Positions 18,921-28,973 are shown, counted from the stretch's first letter. The stretch is DNA of 64,000 nucleotides from Chengkuizengella sediminis (GCF_010078385.1 NZ_SIJC01000001.1:892162-956161); one strand, 5' to 3'. Program-made: numbers and translations. Notes: generated from the letters alone by a model not told the origin.

Positions 18921-20141
18921 TTATAATATACGATTACATTTTGGGCAAACCTTAACCGATGAGTTGTTCATATTCCTTACTTTTTTCCTTGTCATCTCAA
19001 ATAAACCAAGTTTCGTCCATCCCATCACCGTTGTTTTCGTACGATCATGTTGTATAAGAGTTTCTAATTTTTGAGTAATTTCATCTCGATGGGTTTGAAA
19101 TTCCATATCAATAAAATCAATAATGATGATCCCGCCAATATCTCTTAACCTCAATAGTCTAGCAATTTTCTCCACCGCTTCTAAATTTGTTTCAAACACA
19201 GTCTGTTCCAGATCAACTGTACCAGTATATTTCCCCGTATTTACATCAATTACGGTTAGCGCTTCAGTCTCATCAACAACGATGTACCCTCCATTATCTA
19301 ACCAAATTTTAGATTTAAAAAAATCGTCGGTTTGTTTTACAATATGATAGAACTCAAATATAGACTGTGAATTAGAATCATGAAGTTTCACTCTATCTGA
19401 AAGTGATGGTGAAATGTTATGAACAAACTGTCGAATTACTTTGGCTTTTTGAGCATCATCAATGACAATTTCCTGCACCTCTGTAGTAAATAGATCTCGA
19501 ACAATTCGCAAAGAAATACCAAGTTCTTGATAAAGCTCTGCTGGAGCAGTAGAGGACTCGAATCTATTCTCAATTTCTTTCCAAATTTCTCTAATCTCAA
19601 CAATGTCTTTATTTAAAGTATCCTTACTCCCGTTCTCAGTAACTGTACGCAATATGAGACCTTCCTGATCGATCCTAATCTCTTCTCCTATCAATTTTAA
19701 ACGTTCTCTCTCATCATGGGATTCAATTTTACGGGAAACAGCTACATAATTACCAAAAGGCATATAAACAACATAGCGGCCGGGTATATTAAAATGAGTC
19801 GTAATTTTAGCACCCTTTTTCCCCAATGGTTCCTTGTAAATTTGAACCATAATCTCCTGTCCTATTCGAACCAATTCTTGAATAGATGGTTTATTTATAG
19901 GTTTTAGTTCCAAGTTAATAGGTAATAAATCGTCACGATATAAAAAAGCATTTTTTCCTTTTCCAATATCAACAAACGCAGCCTCCATACCAGGCAGAAC
20001 ATTTACAACCTTACCTTTATATACATTGCCAACAGATTGCTTGTCCGTTGTCTCCTCAGCATAATACTCAATCAATTGTCCATCTTGAGTATATGCAACT
20101 TCAGTTAAATCCTTCTTATAGTGTATAACGATCCTTTTCAT
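18921..20141 (-). CDS. rng: Ribonuclease E/G family endoribonuclease
   Basis: An RNase G-type enzyme that cuts single-stranded AU-rich RNA. The 406 residues carry the N-terminal S1 domain with inserted region (VGNVYKGKVVNVLPGMEAAFVDIG at about 37-60), the DNase I-like catalytic core with the metal-binding aspartates in TVIDVNTGKY (about 291) and IIIDFIDM (about 336), and the zinc-link cysteines in CPKCNRIL at the extreme C-terminus. There is no long C-terminal scaffold, so it is G-like rather than E-like. B. subtilis lacks this family and uses RNase Y; Paenibacillaceae commonly carry it beside rplU. Confidence 0.93.
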   Translation of the reverse strand: MKRIVIHYKKDLTEVAYTQDGQLIEYYAEETTDKQSVGNVYKGKVVNVLPGMEAAFVDIGKGKNAFLYRDDLLPINLELKPINKPSIQELVRIGQEIMVQIYKEPLGKKGAKITTHFNIPGRYVVYMPFGNYVAVSRKIESHDERERLKLIGEEIRIDQEGLILRTVTENGSKDTLNKDIVEIREIWKEIENRFESSTAPAELYQELGISLRIVRDLFTTEVQEIVIDDAQKAKVIRQFVHNISPSLSDRVKLHDSNSQSIFEFYHIVKQTDDFFKSKIWLDNGGYIVVDETEALTVIDVNTGKYTGTVDLEQTVFETNLEAVEKIARLLRLRDIGGIIIIDFIDMEFQTHRDEITQKLETLIQHDRTKTTVMGWTKLGLFEMTRKKVRNMNNSSVKVCPKCNRIL

Positions 20142-20234
20142 TATTACACTCCCAAATCATAAAAACTTTTATTCTATCTTTTATTTTACACAAAATAGCC
20201 CCCAAAAGTGAAATGTTAAAAAAACCACAAAAAA

Positions 20235-21089
20235 TCAACCATTTTTTCTAGGGTTTATTAGGTAGGTTTGTATGATACGCTTTTCTGGTATGACTGCTTG
20301 AACTTTTCCTAAGTCATTTAATACATAAATAATATGCATCTGATCACGTTTGAAACATCTTACAATTTCTGAAATTGAACTGGAAGAGTTAGCAAAAATT
20401 GGCTTTGTGATTTCTTTTTTTACTTTCATTTTTGCAAATGTCAATTCCCGATTAACTAAAAACCTTATGAAATAATAGGGTATATTACGAAAATAATACC
20501 AGTTTGAATATAATAAAAAAACTCCAATGATCAATAGATTTAAATGTACACCTGAGTAAAATATGTCTGTACAAGCATAAGCAATCATTAAAATACTCAT
20601 CAGAAGACTGTTCCATGCACAATATTTTAAAGATTTGTGGTAACTTACCTTATAACTAAGTAATGCCTGTACAATTTTACCTCCATCCAATGGTAAAATA
20701 GGTAATAAATTAAACAGTGCGATCATTAAATTAGCTTGAATAAAATAATCAGACCAGGCCAAATCAATCATTTCAGTTCTTTGCAATAAATAAACAAGTG
20801 CTATCATCCAACAATTTTGAAGTGGACCAGCAGCTGCAACAATGATTTCTTCCCTAGCAGACGTATTTCGGTGTGTTTCAACTTCAGCTACTCCTCCAAA
20901 CGGTAGCATTTGTACAGTTTTAACTTCCCACCCAAAGTTTTTCGCTGCTACAACATGTCCCATTTCATGTACAAAAACAATAGCAAACAAAGTGATTAAT
21001 TCCCCGATATTACCAGATAAAATTGAGGTTAAGATGACTAAAATAAACATGGGATGAAGTCGATATTGCGTACCATAAATGTTAATCAA
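20235..21089 (-). CDS. spoIVFB: SpoIVFB-like site-2 intramembrane metalloprotease
   Basis: SpoIVFB cleaves pro-sigma-K in the outer forespore membrane of the mother cell. The 284-residue polytopic protein has the zinc motif HEMGH in FVHEMGHVVAAKNFGW (about 40-55) and the second metal motif LLPILPLDGGKIVQ (about 132-145). The C-terminal part (about 220-284) resembles a single CBS half, which in B. subtilis senses ATP. The start is a TTG inside the last codons of spoIVFA (8-base overlap), so translation is coupled. The protease-regulator pair is conserved in this chromosomal neighbourhood. Confidence 0.88.
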   Translation of the reverse strand: MINIYGTQYRLHPMFILVILTSILSGNIGELITLFAIVFVHEMGHVVAAKNFGWEVKTVQMLPFGGVAEVETHRNTSAREEIIVAAAGPLQNCWMIALVYLLQRTEMIDLAWSDYFIQANLMIALFNLLPILPLDGGKIVQALLSYKVSYHKSLKYCAWNSLLMSILMIAYACTDIFYSGVHLNLLIIGVFLLYSNWYYFRNIPYYFIRFLVNRELTFAKMKVKKEITKPIFANSSSSISEIVRCFKRDQMHIIYVLNDLGKVQAVIPEKRIIQTYLINPRKNG

Positions 21090-21909
21090 AATGAATCACT
21101 TCCGCAGGATCAATAAATTGATTATCCTTTCGTAAAGCAAAATATAAAATTCCTGCTTCGTCATTTTGTAACTCTGAAACAACGCCAATCTGTTCTCCAC
21201 CTTCTACCCAATCGTTCACTTTTAATGATGAATAAGTAACATATCCATAAATAGATTGAAGCTTGTTTACATGTTGAATTACTATCGTCAAGCCTGTAAA
21301 CTCTGTGTTTTCAACTGAAATAACTCTCCCTTGATCCAATGCAATAATAGGTTCATTTTTCCTCGTTTTGATCGTAACACCTGACTTTGTAGACTCAAAA
21401 GCGGAGATGATTTTTCCATTAGCAGGATGATGTATGTTTTTAATTTGAGATGTATTTACTTTTTCTGCTGGTATCGTCTTTTTCTCAGAGTTAAAGGTAG
21501 GGATGAAGGAGGGGTATCCTTCAAACATTTGATCATAAAGTGTTAATAATGCTTTATTATCAAATGTTTCTTCATTTATAACCTGAGTAACTAACATCTT
21601 TCCCTTTTCTGCCCATGGCGTTTCCAATTGAAATAATAACCAGATGATAATGAATAACAGGAAACTAATGGTGAAAGTTGTCATGAAATACTTTTGAAAA
21701 AAGCTTTCTTCCCTATCATATTGTTTTAGGTGTGCCCATGGATCTTGTCTATGTTTCCACACATATTCAGGATCATCTAATTTTTGGTCTACGAACTCTT
21801 GAAGATATCTCTTATTCATTTCATTACTGTTCAAAGGTTGTTTTTGTTTTTGAATAAGTTCATTTACACGCTGATTCCTTCTTTGTTTTACATTGTTATT
21901 AATTTTCAT
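21082..21909 (-). CDS. spoIVFA: SpoIVFA-like membrane protein with M23/LytM domain
   Basis: SpoIVFA holds and inhibits SpoIVFB until SpoIVB cuts it. The protein has a charged cytoplasmic N-terminus (about 1-75), one membrane helix (FMTTFTISFLLFIIIWLLF, about 78-96) and an extracytoplasmic M23-type domain (about 165-275, with NGKIISAFESTKSGVTIKT and GWVEGG-like turn VNDWVEGGEQIGVV). Catalytic HxxxD and HxH residues of active M23 peptidases are not evident, which fits a regulatory role. ATG 21909 has a GAGGTG site; a GTG three codons upstream overlaps that site. Confidence 0.85.
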   Translation of the reverse strand: MKINNNVKQRRNQRVNELIQKQKQPLNSNEMNKRYLQEFVDQKLDDPEYVWKHRQDPWAHLKQYDREESFFQKYFMTTFTISFLLFIIIWLLFQLETPWAEKGKMLVTQVINEETFDNKALLTLYDQMFEGYPSFIPTFNSEKKTIPAEKVNTSQIKNIHHPANGKIISAFESTKSGVTIKTRKNEPIIALDQGRVISVENTEFTGLTIVIQHVNKLQSIYGYVTYSSLKVNDWVEGGEQIGVVSELQNDEAGILYFALRKDNQFIDPAEVIHFD

Positions 21910-21984
21910 ATTGTTCACCTCAAAAGGCTAGTCCATTTATTTTATGATTAATATTTATGTTTATTTTGTAATGATTAGAACCCA

Positions 21985-22024
21985 AAGAAAAAAACCATAT
22001 GAATGCCAATGCTTTCATACGGTT
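21985..22024 (-). terminator. Intrinsic terminator after rodA
   Basis: On the minus strand AACCGTATGAA and TTCATATGGTT form an 11-pair stem (one G-U) with a 10-base loop and are followed by seven T, then C and TTT. It closes the minD-rodA unit. Confidence 0.9.
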
Positions 22025-22049
22025 AATTTATTATACATATATTCAGTTT

Positions 22050-23183
22050 TCAGTAATCATCATCATACATCCATGGGCTATCTTGATGAACCTTAATACT
22101 CATCGCAATACCTATGCTCATCATGTTAATTAAAATAGAAGTTCCTCCATAGCTAATAAAAGGTAGAGTAATACCAGTTAGTGGCATTATCCCAATTAAC
22201 ATCCCGATGTTTTCAAAAATTTGGAATAGAAACATAGAAGTAATTCCCACAATAATATATGCACCTGCAAGATCTTTTGATTGAATGGCAATAATAATCA
22301 ATCGATATATTAATAAAAAGTACAATAACAACAGTAACGATGATCCTATAAAACCAAACTCCTCACCAACAATGGCAAAAATAGAATCTGAATAATCATA
22401 AGGTACTGTCACAGTCCCATTGGAATAACCTTCTCCAAGTAATCCACCTGAACCAATCGCCATAATCGCCTGATCTTGGTGATAAGTATCTCCAGCAACT
22501 TCTGGAAATAATATTGCATCTATCCGTTCAGTCCAATGTCCTTTACCACTATCACTTAAAAATGTTACGATTTGACCGTGAAAAGTTTGATACACTTGAA
22601 AAGAGGTAAATGCAATAACAGAGATGAGTAAAATACTAATTAAAACATAAGTATATTTTAAATTTCCAATCCAAAGCATTCCTATAAAAATTACAATATA
22701 TATAATCGCATTACCTAAATCAGGCTGCATAATCACAAAAGTGAAAGGAATTAAAACAGACAAACCAATTGGAAGTAAATCATTCACTATAGTTAGTGGT
22801 TCACCATCACGTTTTTTCAACATATAAGCAATCATGATTATTAGTGTAATCTTAACCAATTCAGCCGGTTGAAAAGTAAATCCAAGTCCAATAGGCTCAA
22901 AAGAATACCAACCTTCAGCACCATTAATTGTAACACCAAAAAAAATCAAACCGACTAATAGAATAATACCAAAACCATAAATAAAATATGCCCATTTAAT
23001 TAAAAGGCGATAGTCCATTAAAGAAAAGAATATCATTGTTATAAAACCTAATAAGAATAGTTTTACATGTTTTGTAACTTGCGATGGTATATCAGAACTA
23101 TTAATTAACAGTGTCCCAATCACCATAAATAAAATCAATATTAAAATAATTACCCAATCTAATTGTTTCAACTTAGTTAACAC
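22050..23183 (-). CDS. rodA: RodA/FtsW-family peptidoglycan glycosyltransferase
   Basis: A SEDS-family polymerase acting with a class B penicillin-binding protein. The 377 residues form about ten membrane helices. Family signatures: PAELVKITLIIMIAYML at about 107, FVIMQPDLGNAIIYIVIFI at about 150, GEEFGFIGSSLLLLLYFLLIYR at about 268, and MLIGIMPLTGITLPFISYGGTS at about 328. Its setting beside minD and close to mreBCD suggests the elongation (Rod) system, but SEDS members are hard to tell apart by sequence, so FtsW or SpoVE is possible. GTG start, 7 bases from minD. Confidence 0.85.
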   Translation of the reverse strand: MLTKLKQLDWVIILILILFMVIGTLLINSSDIPSQVTKHVKLFLLGFITMIFFSLMDYRLLIKWAYFIYGFGIILLVGLIFFGVTINGAEGWYSFEPIGLGFTFQPAELVKITLIIMIAYMLKKRDGEPLTIVNDLLPIGLSVLIPFTFVIMQPDLGNAIIYIVIFIGMLWIGNLKYTYVLISILLISVIAFTSFQVYQTFHGQIVTFLSDSGKGHWTERIDAILFPEVAGDTYHQDQAIMAIGSGGLLGEGYSNGTVTVPYDYSDSIFAIVGEEFGFIGSSLLLLLYFLLIYRLIIIAIQSKDLAGAYIIVGITSMFLFQIFENIGMLIGIMPLTGITLPFISYGGTSILINMMSIGIAMSIKVHQDSPWMYDDDY

Positions 23184-23190
23184 TCTATGA

Positions 23191-23985
23191 TCATCCTATC
23201 CCCATGATCTTTTTAAGTCTATAAAATACACCTTTTTTTCCTTCTAACGCCATTAATGGAACGGAATCTCCTAATATACGACGGGCAATATTTCGATATG
23301 CAACAGCCGCATTTGATGTTGGATTCATTACTGTAGGTTCTCCTATGTTTCCAGCTTTTATGACTTGTTGATCATCTGGTACAACACCTAATAAATCAAT
23401 CGCGAGTATGGAACAAACTTCATCAATATCCATCATATCTCCGGATTTCATCATGTTAGGACGTACACGATTTATAATCAGTTTAGGATTTCTAATATTG
23501 GAAGCTTCCAATAACCCTATTACTCGATCTGCATCTCTTACAGATGACATTTCAGGAGTTGATACTACAATCGCTTTATCTGCACCAGCAACAGCATTTC
23601 TGAACCCTCCTTCAATACCAGCAGGGCAATCAATAATGATATAGTCAAAATCTGGCTTTAGAGAATCTACTATTTTTTTCACATCTTCTGGCTGCACAGC
23701 ATCTTTATCCTTCGTTTGAGCAGCTGGAAGAAAATATAATTCTTCAAACCGTTTATCCTTTACTAAAGCCTGAGCTATTCTACAGGTCCCTTCAACTACA
23801 TCCACCAAATCATAAATAATCCTATTTTCCAAACCCATGACTACATCTAAATTCCTTAATCCGATATCTGTATCTAACAAACATACTTTTTTTCCTAACA
23901 TTGCTAAGGCAGTTCCTATATTAGCTGAACTTGTAGTTTTACCAACTCCACCTTTACCTGAAGTAATGACGATTGCTTCTCCCAT
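23191..23985 (-). CDS. minD: Septum site-determining ATPase MinD
   Basis: MinD is a membrane-cycling ATPase that recruits MinC to block division away from midcell. The 264 residues show the deviant Walker A GKGGVGKTT (10-18), DTDIGLRNLDVVMGLENR (switch I, about 38-55), DYIIIDCPAGIE (Walker B, about 114), and a C-terminal amphipathic membrane-targeting helix (GVFYRLKKIMG, about 252-262). An AGGTG site precedes the ATG. It follows minC by 15 bases. Confidence 0.98.
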   Translation of the reverse strand: MGEAIVITSGKGGVGKTTSSANIGTALAMLGKKVCLLDTDIGLRNLDVVMGLENRIIYDLVDVVEGTCRIAQALVKDKRFEELYFLPAAQTKDKDAVQPEDVKKIVDSLKPDFDYIIIDCPAGIEGGFRNAVAGADKAIVVSTPEMSSVRDADRVIGLLEASNIRNPKLIINRVRPNMMKSGDMMDIDEVCSILAIDLLGVVPDDQQVIKAGNIGEPTVMNPTSNAAVAYRNIARRILGDSVPLMALEGKKGVFYRLKKIMGIG

Positions 23986-24000
23986 TGATAATCACCTCCG

Positions 24001-24657
24001 TTAGAATTGAAATGCATCAGGACGAACTTTATGAAGTTCACTTATTTTTCCGATTTGCATATGATCATCCTCCAAAAAAGCAAATTCCATATATGTACCT
24101 TCATTTGCAGATTCATCAGGTGATCTACTGACAATGTTTGCAATTCTTAATTGGGTTGGTTTCATATATGAAGCTGCTATAATTGCCTCTTTATTGCCTT
24201 TATTCGTTTTACCAGCATGTGCGAGACCTCTAAGAGATCCCATGACATAAATATCGCCAGTAGAAGATATCATTGCCCCTGGATTGACATCACCCATAAA
24301 AAGAATTGGTGTCTCATAATGAATGGATTGTCCAGAACGAATAATACCTTTTATTATTTTTAAATCATGATTTTCCTTTTTTATATCTTTTGAAGTAGAT
24401 TCCATGGATTGAATTAATAAATTCCCATGGTTACTAACAAGCTTTTTTATTTTTTCTTCTTGTTCGACATTTAAATCTCGATTACCTAATTTTATATGCA
24501 CATTAATCGTGGGACCAGACAATATTTGTTGATGTGTTTTTTCAAGTTTATACTGCAACTCACTGAGTAGTACAGGAAACTCGCAATGATCATTAAACAA
24601 AAATACTAGACCATCTTTATTCCCTTTGATAGTCACGTGTTCCTTCGTTGCAGTCAT
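24001..24657 (-). CDS. minC: Septum site-determining protein MinC
   Basis: MinC is the FtsZ-inhibiting effector carried by MinD. The 218 residues have the N-terminal FtsZ-interacting domain (1-105) and the C-terminal right-handed beta helix (RSGQSIHYETPILFMGDVNPGAMISSTGDIYVMGSLRGLAHAG, about 108-150, then YMKPTQLRIANIVSRSP), which dimerises and binds MinD. AAGGGGGAAGGG precedes the start. It heads minC-minD-rodA or follows mreD in one long unit; an 80-base gap to mreD leaves this open. Confidence 0.95.
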   Translation of the reverse strand: MTATKEHVTIKGNKDGLVFLFNDHCEFPVLLSELQYKLEKTHQQILSGPTINVHIKLGNRDLNVEQEEKIKKLVSNHGNLLIQSMESTSKDIKKENHDLKIIKGIIRSGQSIHYETPILFMGDVNPGAMISSTGDIYVMGSLRGLAHAGKTNKGNKEAIIAASYMKPTQLRIANIVSRSPDESANEGTYMEFAFLEDDHMQIGKISELHKVRPDAFQF

Positions 24658-24737
24658 ATAAACCCTTCCCCCTTAAATATATAAAATTCGATATAATAAA
24701 TTAATTTCCTTCTAAATATTCTAATGTTGCATGATGA

Positions 24738-25253
24738 CTATCCCTTTTGTTTAAACGATATTCGAACAACAAAAGAGCGAAATGGTAAATAGATCATCAT
24801 TGAAAATATTAGATTGACGTACAAACTAGGTAGAAGTTGATGAGAGAGTACCCATATGTACGATTCATCAGTGAGTTTAAATAAATAATAAATTCCATAA
24901 ATGGTACTATCCAAAAGTATTAAAGAAAGCATGACAACAAGTGTAATAATAAAGAAACCTAGATAAGACCGTTTAATCATATAAGATATCAAATAAACAG
25001 TAAATCCAATACTAAACGCATATAAACCAAACAATTGATTATAGTAAATCAAATCGTAAAAAAATCCAATACTAAAAGCTAATATAATTGCAAATGATCT
25101 CTGAACATAAAAGCAAGTATATAAAATAAGGATAAAAGTAAAATGTGGCGTAACCTGTAAACGTTCATCCCATGTTAAAGGTAACCATTGTATTATAGTT
25201 CCTTCGATTAAAAAAAACATAAAGAGAATCAAACCAATCCAAGTGCGAAGCAT
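24738..25253 (-). CDS. mreD: Rod shape-determining protein MreD
   Basis: MreD is a small membrane protein of the elongasome with MreB, MreC and RodA. The 171 residues are almost entirely hydrophobic, with five or six membrane helices; position directly after mreC and the overall pattern (FSIGFFYDLIYYNQLFGLYAFSIG) support the call, since MreD sequences are poorly conserved. I place the start at ATG 25253 (GAGGTG site immediately upstream) rather than the GTG at 25265 that overlaps the mreC stop. Confidence 0.9.
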   Translation of the reverse strand: MLRTWIGLILFMFFLIEGTIIQWLPLTWDERLQVTPHFTFILILYTCFYVQRSFAIILAFSIGFFYDLIYYNQLFGLYAFSIGFTVYLISYMIKRSYLGFFIITLVVMLSLILLDSTIYGIYYLFKLTDESYIWVLSHQLLPSLYVNLIFSMMIYLPFRSFVVRISFKQKG

Positions 25254-25261
25254 ATCACACC

Positions 25262-26122
25262 TCACATTCCAGGTTTTTCAACTACAAAAACCTCCCTTAA
25301 GTTATCGAATTTAGCTGCTGGAGTAATTTTTGCAATATGTGTAAGACCATAATCTCCCACTTCTCTTGACAAAACTGTGCCGATTTCGATACCTTCTGGG
25401 AATAACTTACCTAAACCAGATGTTATAATGATGTCCCCTTCTTTTAAGATATCATTTTGATTGATCTGGCTCATAATTAATACATTTTCCTTCTCGTCAT
25501 AACTTTGAATAATGCCAAAAGATTCTTCGCTTCCTAAAACAGTAGCGGCTATACCAATACTATTATTAAATTGGTCATTAAAATCTGTCAATAACTGCAC
25601 CGTTGAGAATAAAGGATTTACTTCACTAATTCTACCTATTAAACCATCCGTTGTAGTCACTAGCATATTCAATTTCATGCCATGTTTAGAGCCTAAATTA
25701 ATTGTAATCGTATCATTAAATGCATCAGGATTTACAGCAACAACATGGGCAATATGAAATTTATAATTATTTAATTCTTTTTGCTCTTCGGTAAATTGAA
25801 GTGCTTCTGTCAATCTCTTATTTTCTTCTTCTAAAGTATTTAACTTAGCCCTATCTCTTGCATACTGAGAAAGAGTTAATTTTAATGTTTTATTTTCTTC
25901 ATGAATAACTCTCAAATCCCCTATATTCTCAAAAAAACCCGCTATATATCCAGCGGGCCTATAAACTAAACCTTGCATCCAAGATACAGAGTCTTTTAAA
26001 AACTTTTCAGGCCAGATTAAGTTATCTCTCTTTTCAATCGAACTGATTCCCATAAGTGCTGTAAAAAAAATGAGACCCAGCAATAATAAGAAAAGTTTTT
26101 TATTGCCGAAGAGCTTAAACAA
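25262..26122 (-). CDS. mreC: Rod shape-determining protein MreC
   Basis: MreC scaffolds the cell-wall elongation machinery outside the membrane. The 286 residues have one N-terminal membrane helix (about 9-26), a coiled coil (about 75-110, IHEENKTLKLTLSQYARDRAKLNTLEEENKRL) and the two beta-barrel domain (about 120-280, with LGSKHGMKLNMLVTTTDGLIGRISEV and DIIITSGLGKLFPEGIEIGTV). TTG start with an AGAAGGTG site. It lies 26 bases after mreB. Confidence 0.97.
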   Translation of the reverse strand: MFKLFGNKKLFLLLLGLIFFTALMGISSIEKRDNLIWPEKFLKDSVSWMQGLVYRPAGYIAGFFENIGDLRVIHEENKTLKLTLSQYARDRAKLNTLEEENKRLTEALQFTEEQKELNNYKFHIAHVVAVNPDAFNDTITINLGSKHGMKLNMLVTTTDGLIGRISEVNPLFSTVQLLTDFNDQFNNSIGIAATVLGSEESFGIIQSYDEKENVLIMSQINQNDILKEGDIIITSGLGKLFPEGIEIGTVLSREVGDYGLTHIAKITPAAKFDNLREVFVVEKPGM

Positions 26123-26148
26123 ACGAACACCTTCTATTCAATCTACAA

Positions 26149-27180
26149 TTATCTTTTATTGCGACCTTTATTTTTCTTATCTCTAAATAAATGTATTTCC
26201 TCTAAAGCTCTACCTGTACCTATCGCAACACAATCAAGCGGGTTATCTGCAACAATAACTGGCATACCTGTTTCCTGAGTTAATTTTTTGTCTAAATTTC
26301 TCAACAAGCCCCCACCACCAGTTAATATAATACCACGATCCATTATGTCTGCTGCAAGCTCAGGAGGGCATTTTTCTAAGGTTCCTTTTACCGCTTCGAT
26401 AATTTTATCAACGGTGTCCTTGAGAGCTTTTGTAACTTCATTTGCAGATATCTCTATTGTTTTAGGCAACCCTGTAATCAAATCACGTCCGCGAATCTCC
26501 ATTATTTCAGATTTTTCCGCTTCAGTTGCTGATCCAATTTCCACCTTAACAGCCTCGGCTGTTCTTTCACCTATCATTAAATTATATTTTCTTTTAATAT
26601 ATTGTGTTATGGAATCATCCATTTCATCTCCAGCTACTCTAACGGAACGATCCGTTACAATTCCTCCTAAAGAGATTACTGCTACCTCTGTTGTTCCACC
26701 ACCAATATCCACAACCATACTGCCTGTTGGTTCCCATACTGGTAAATCTGCACCAATTGCAGCTGCAAAAGGTTCCTCAATTGTGTATGCCTCTTTTGCT
26801 CCAGCTTGACGTGCTGCATCTTCCACTGCTCTTTTTTCAACCGCTGTTACCCCTGATGGAACACAAATCATAACGTTAGGGTGTTTAGGGAACAAAAATC
26901 TTTGCTTTTGAGCTCTCTTCATAAAAGCTTTAATCATTGCAGCCGTCGTTTCAAAATCAGCAATGACTCCATCTTTCATTGGACGTTCTGCTTTAATACT
27001 ACCAGGTGTTCTACCGAGCATTTTTTTTGCTGCGTCACCTACTTCAACAATCGTTTTAGATTCCGTATGTACAGCAACAACTGAAGGTTCCCTTACAACG
27101 ATCCCCTTCCCCTTTAAAAATACAAGTGTATTTGCTGTTCCCAAATCAATCCCTAAGTCTTTAACAAAGCTGCCAAACAT
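26149..27180 (-). CDS. mreB: Rod shape-determining actin homologue MreB
   Basis: MreB forms membrane-associated actin-like filaments that direct lateral wall synthesis. The 343 residues carry the nucleotide-binding motifs [14 protein letters not shown] (8-21), [18 protein letters not shown] (about 159-176) and [15 protein letters not shown] (about 284-298), plus the membrane-facing hydrophobic loop region of the family. AAAGGAG site 8 bases before the ATG. First gene of mreB-mreC-mreD. Confidence 0.98.
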   Translation of the reverse strand: MFGSFVKDLGIDLGTANTLVFLKGKGIVVREPSVVAVHTESKTIVEVGDAAKKMLGRTPGSIKAERPMKDGVIADFETTAAMIKAFMKRAQKQRFLFPKHPNVMICVPSGVTAVEKRAVEDAARQAGAKEAYTIEEPFAAAIGADLPVWEPTGSMVVDIGGGTTEVAVISLGGIVTDRSVRVAGDEMDDSITQYIKRKYNLMIGERTAEAVKVEIGSATEAEKSEIMEIRGRDLITGLPKTIEISANEVTKALKDTVDKIIEAVKGTLEKCPPELAADIMDRGIILTGGGGLLRNLDKKLTQETGMPVIVADNPLDCVAIGTGRALEEIHLFRDKKNKGRNKR

Positions 27181-27286
27181 GCCAAATCTCCTTTCTAATT
27201 ACCAATTTCTCAATGAATTATCATATATTTTCTAGTTTTGTTTATAAAAAACGAAAATGAATTTATTTGAAACTTATATCATTGTA

Positions 27287-27976
27287 TTACATAAGTCCTC
27301 TTTCTTTCAAACTTATAAAATTTTGATCGCCAATAATTAAATGATCTAGCACTTCTATACCGATCACCTGACCAGCTTCTAATAAACGATTCGTTATTTC
27401 AATATCCTCTGAACTTGGAGTCGGATCACCACTTGGGTGATTGTGAACACAGATAATGGAAGCACTACTTCTTTTGATAGCTGCACGAAAAACTTCCCTA
27501 GGATGAACTATAGATGCATTTAAACTTCCCATCGAGAGCGTTTCCTGTGCAATCAGTTGATTCTTTGTATTTAAAAATAAACAAATAAAGTGTTCCTTCT
27601 GTAAGTATCGTAAATCTTCCATCATATATTTTGCAGCATCTTCTGGGGATCGAATAGTGATATGATGTTCCAATTTACTTTTTGCTAACCTTCTGCCAAG
27701 TTCAATTCCAGCTTGAATTTGTAACGCTTTTGCTGGACCGATCCCCTTCATCTCAATTAATTGTTCTGTACTAGCATCAACTAAATGACGCAAACCTCCA
27801 AACTTTTTTAGTACTTTTTGTGCTAATGTTATTGCAGATTCATCAAAGGAACCCGTTCTTAACAATATAGCTATAATCTCAGCATTACTTAAAACCTGTG
27901 CACCGTATTGAAGCATGCGTTCACGAGGTCTATCATTTTCTGGTACATCTCTGAGGATTTGTGACAGATGTGACAT
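27287..27976 (-). CDS. radC: RadC-family JAMM/MPN-domain protein
   Basis: The 229 residues have an N-terminal helix-hairpin-helix (EMKGIGPAKALQIQAGIELGRR, about 74-95) and a C-terminal MPN domain with the metal motif VHNHPSGDPTPSSEDIE (about 176-192, HxH with downstream Asp). Despite the name, a role in DNA repair is not established; family members are candidate metalloproteases or deubiquitinase-like hydrolases of unknown substrate. GGGAGGG site before the ATG. Its position between mreB and maf matches the B. subtilis homologue. Confidence 0.95.
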   Translation of the reverse strand: MSHLSQILRDVPENDRPRERMLQYGAQVLSNAEIIAILLRTGSFDESAITLAQKVLKKFGGLRHLVDASTEQLIEMKGIGPAKALQIQAGIELGRRLAKSKLEHHITIRSPEDAAKYMMEDLRYLQKEHFICLFLNTKNQLIAQETLSMGSLNASIVHPREVFRAAIKRSSASIICVHNHPSGDPTPSSEDIEITNRLLEAGQVIGIEVLDHLIIGDQNFISLKERGLM

Positions 27977-28114
27977 ATCTTGAGCCCTCCCTTTTGCTTT
28001 TGGACATTTTTAAAAATGCATTCAAAATGTACATTGTCGTGAGGGATATGCATACAAGATAAACTAATTCGCATCTCCATTACAGAACCTTAATTCGTAC
28101 AATTTCTTTAAAAG

Positions 28115-28708
28115 TCATATCACTTCAATTCCAAACTCACCTAACATTTCACTTAACAAAGAAAGCGATAGACCAACTACATTAAAATATGAACCCTCTA
28201 TAGAATCCACCATGGTTGCACCCAGACCTTGTATAGCATACGCACCAGCTTTATCCATAGGTTCTCCAGTATTAACATAACGTTCAATCTGTTCAATCTT
28301 TAGAGACTTCATATGTACTATCGTTTTTTGAGATTCAACTAGTATTTTGCCTGAATCTGAATCTATGCAAGCAATACCACTATATACTTCATGCGTGGTT
28401 CCTTGAAGCTGAAGCAACATTGAAATTGCATCGTTCTTGTCTTTTGGTTTCCCAAATATTCGTCCATCTTTCACAACAATTGTATCTGCTCCAATAATAA
28501 TTCCATGTTTATTCTTGGATTTTATTTTTTCAAACACAGCTGTTGCTTTTTTTGTTGATAGAACTTTTACCATTTCAACAGGTGTTAATATCTCTGTAAG
28601 AGTTTCATCAACATCACTCACACAAATTGTATAGGGTAAGTTCAAAGAACGAATCAATTCTTGTCTTCGAGGTGAAGAAGAGGCAAGGATAAGATGTGTA
28701 TTATTCAA
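28115..28708 (-). CDS. maf: Maf-family nucleoside triphosphate pyrophosphatase
   Basis: Maf hydrolyses non-canonical or modified NTPs (dTTP/UTP class) and is linked to septum formation arrest in B. subtilis. The 197 residues show LILASSSPRRQELI (6-19), GIIIGADTIVVKDGRIFGKPKD (about 69-90) and AGAYAIQGLGATMVDSIEGSYFNVVGLSL (about 156-184), all family hallmarks. TTG start (28708) with AAGGGGA upstream. Confidence 0.96.
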   Translation of the reverse strand: MNNTHLILASSSPRRQELIRSLNLPYTICVSDVDETLTEILTPVEMVKVLSTKKATAVFEKIKSKNKHGIIIGADTIVVKDGRIFGKPKDKNDAISMLLQLQGTTHEVYSGIACIDSDSGKILVESQKTIVHMKSLKIEQIERYVNTGEPMDKAGAYAIQGLGATMVDSIEGSYFNVVGLSLSLLSEMLGEFGIEVI

Positions 28709-28730
28709 AATTTTTAATCCCCTTCAAACA

Positions 28731-28973
28731 TCATAATTTACGATATAACCAAAAAGAGAAAGCTAACCCTAAGATGTTTGCAATATTTAGTTTAACCTGG
28801 AAATTAAAATCATATGATAAAAAACCTAAATCTGCTGAAGGTTCCCATGTGATTTGTGAGGATTTAGTTAGAAAATATAATGCAGGTACGGGTTCTAAAA
28901 GTTGAGCGATAATAGACCCGGTTAACAATCCTATCAACAAAAAAATAATTAATACAAAACTATTTTTTTTCAT
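28731..28973 (-). CDS. DUF4321-type small membrane protein
   Basis: An 80-residue protein with hydrophobic helices at about 6-26 and 60-78 and a short extracytoplasmic middle. The pattern resembles the DUF4321 family found next to maf in Paenibacillaceae; no function is known to me. A GGAGGTAGGAG site precedes a GTG-ATG pair; I take the ATG at 28973. It lies upstream of maf on the same strand and is divergent from the SLH amidase. Confidence 0.75.
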   Translation of the reverse strand: MKKNSFVLIIFLLIGLLTGSIIAQLLEPVPALYFLTKSSQITWEPSADLGFLSYDFNFQVKLNIANILGLAFSFWLYRKL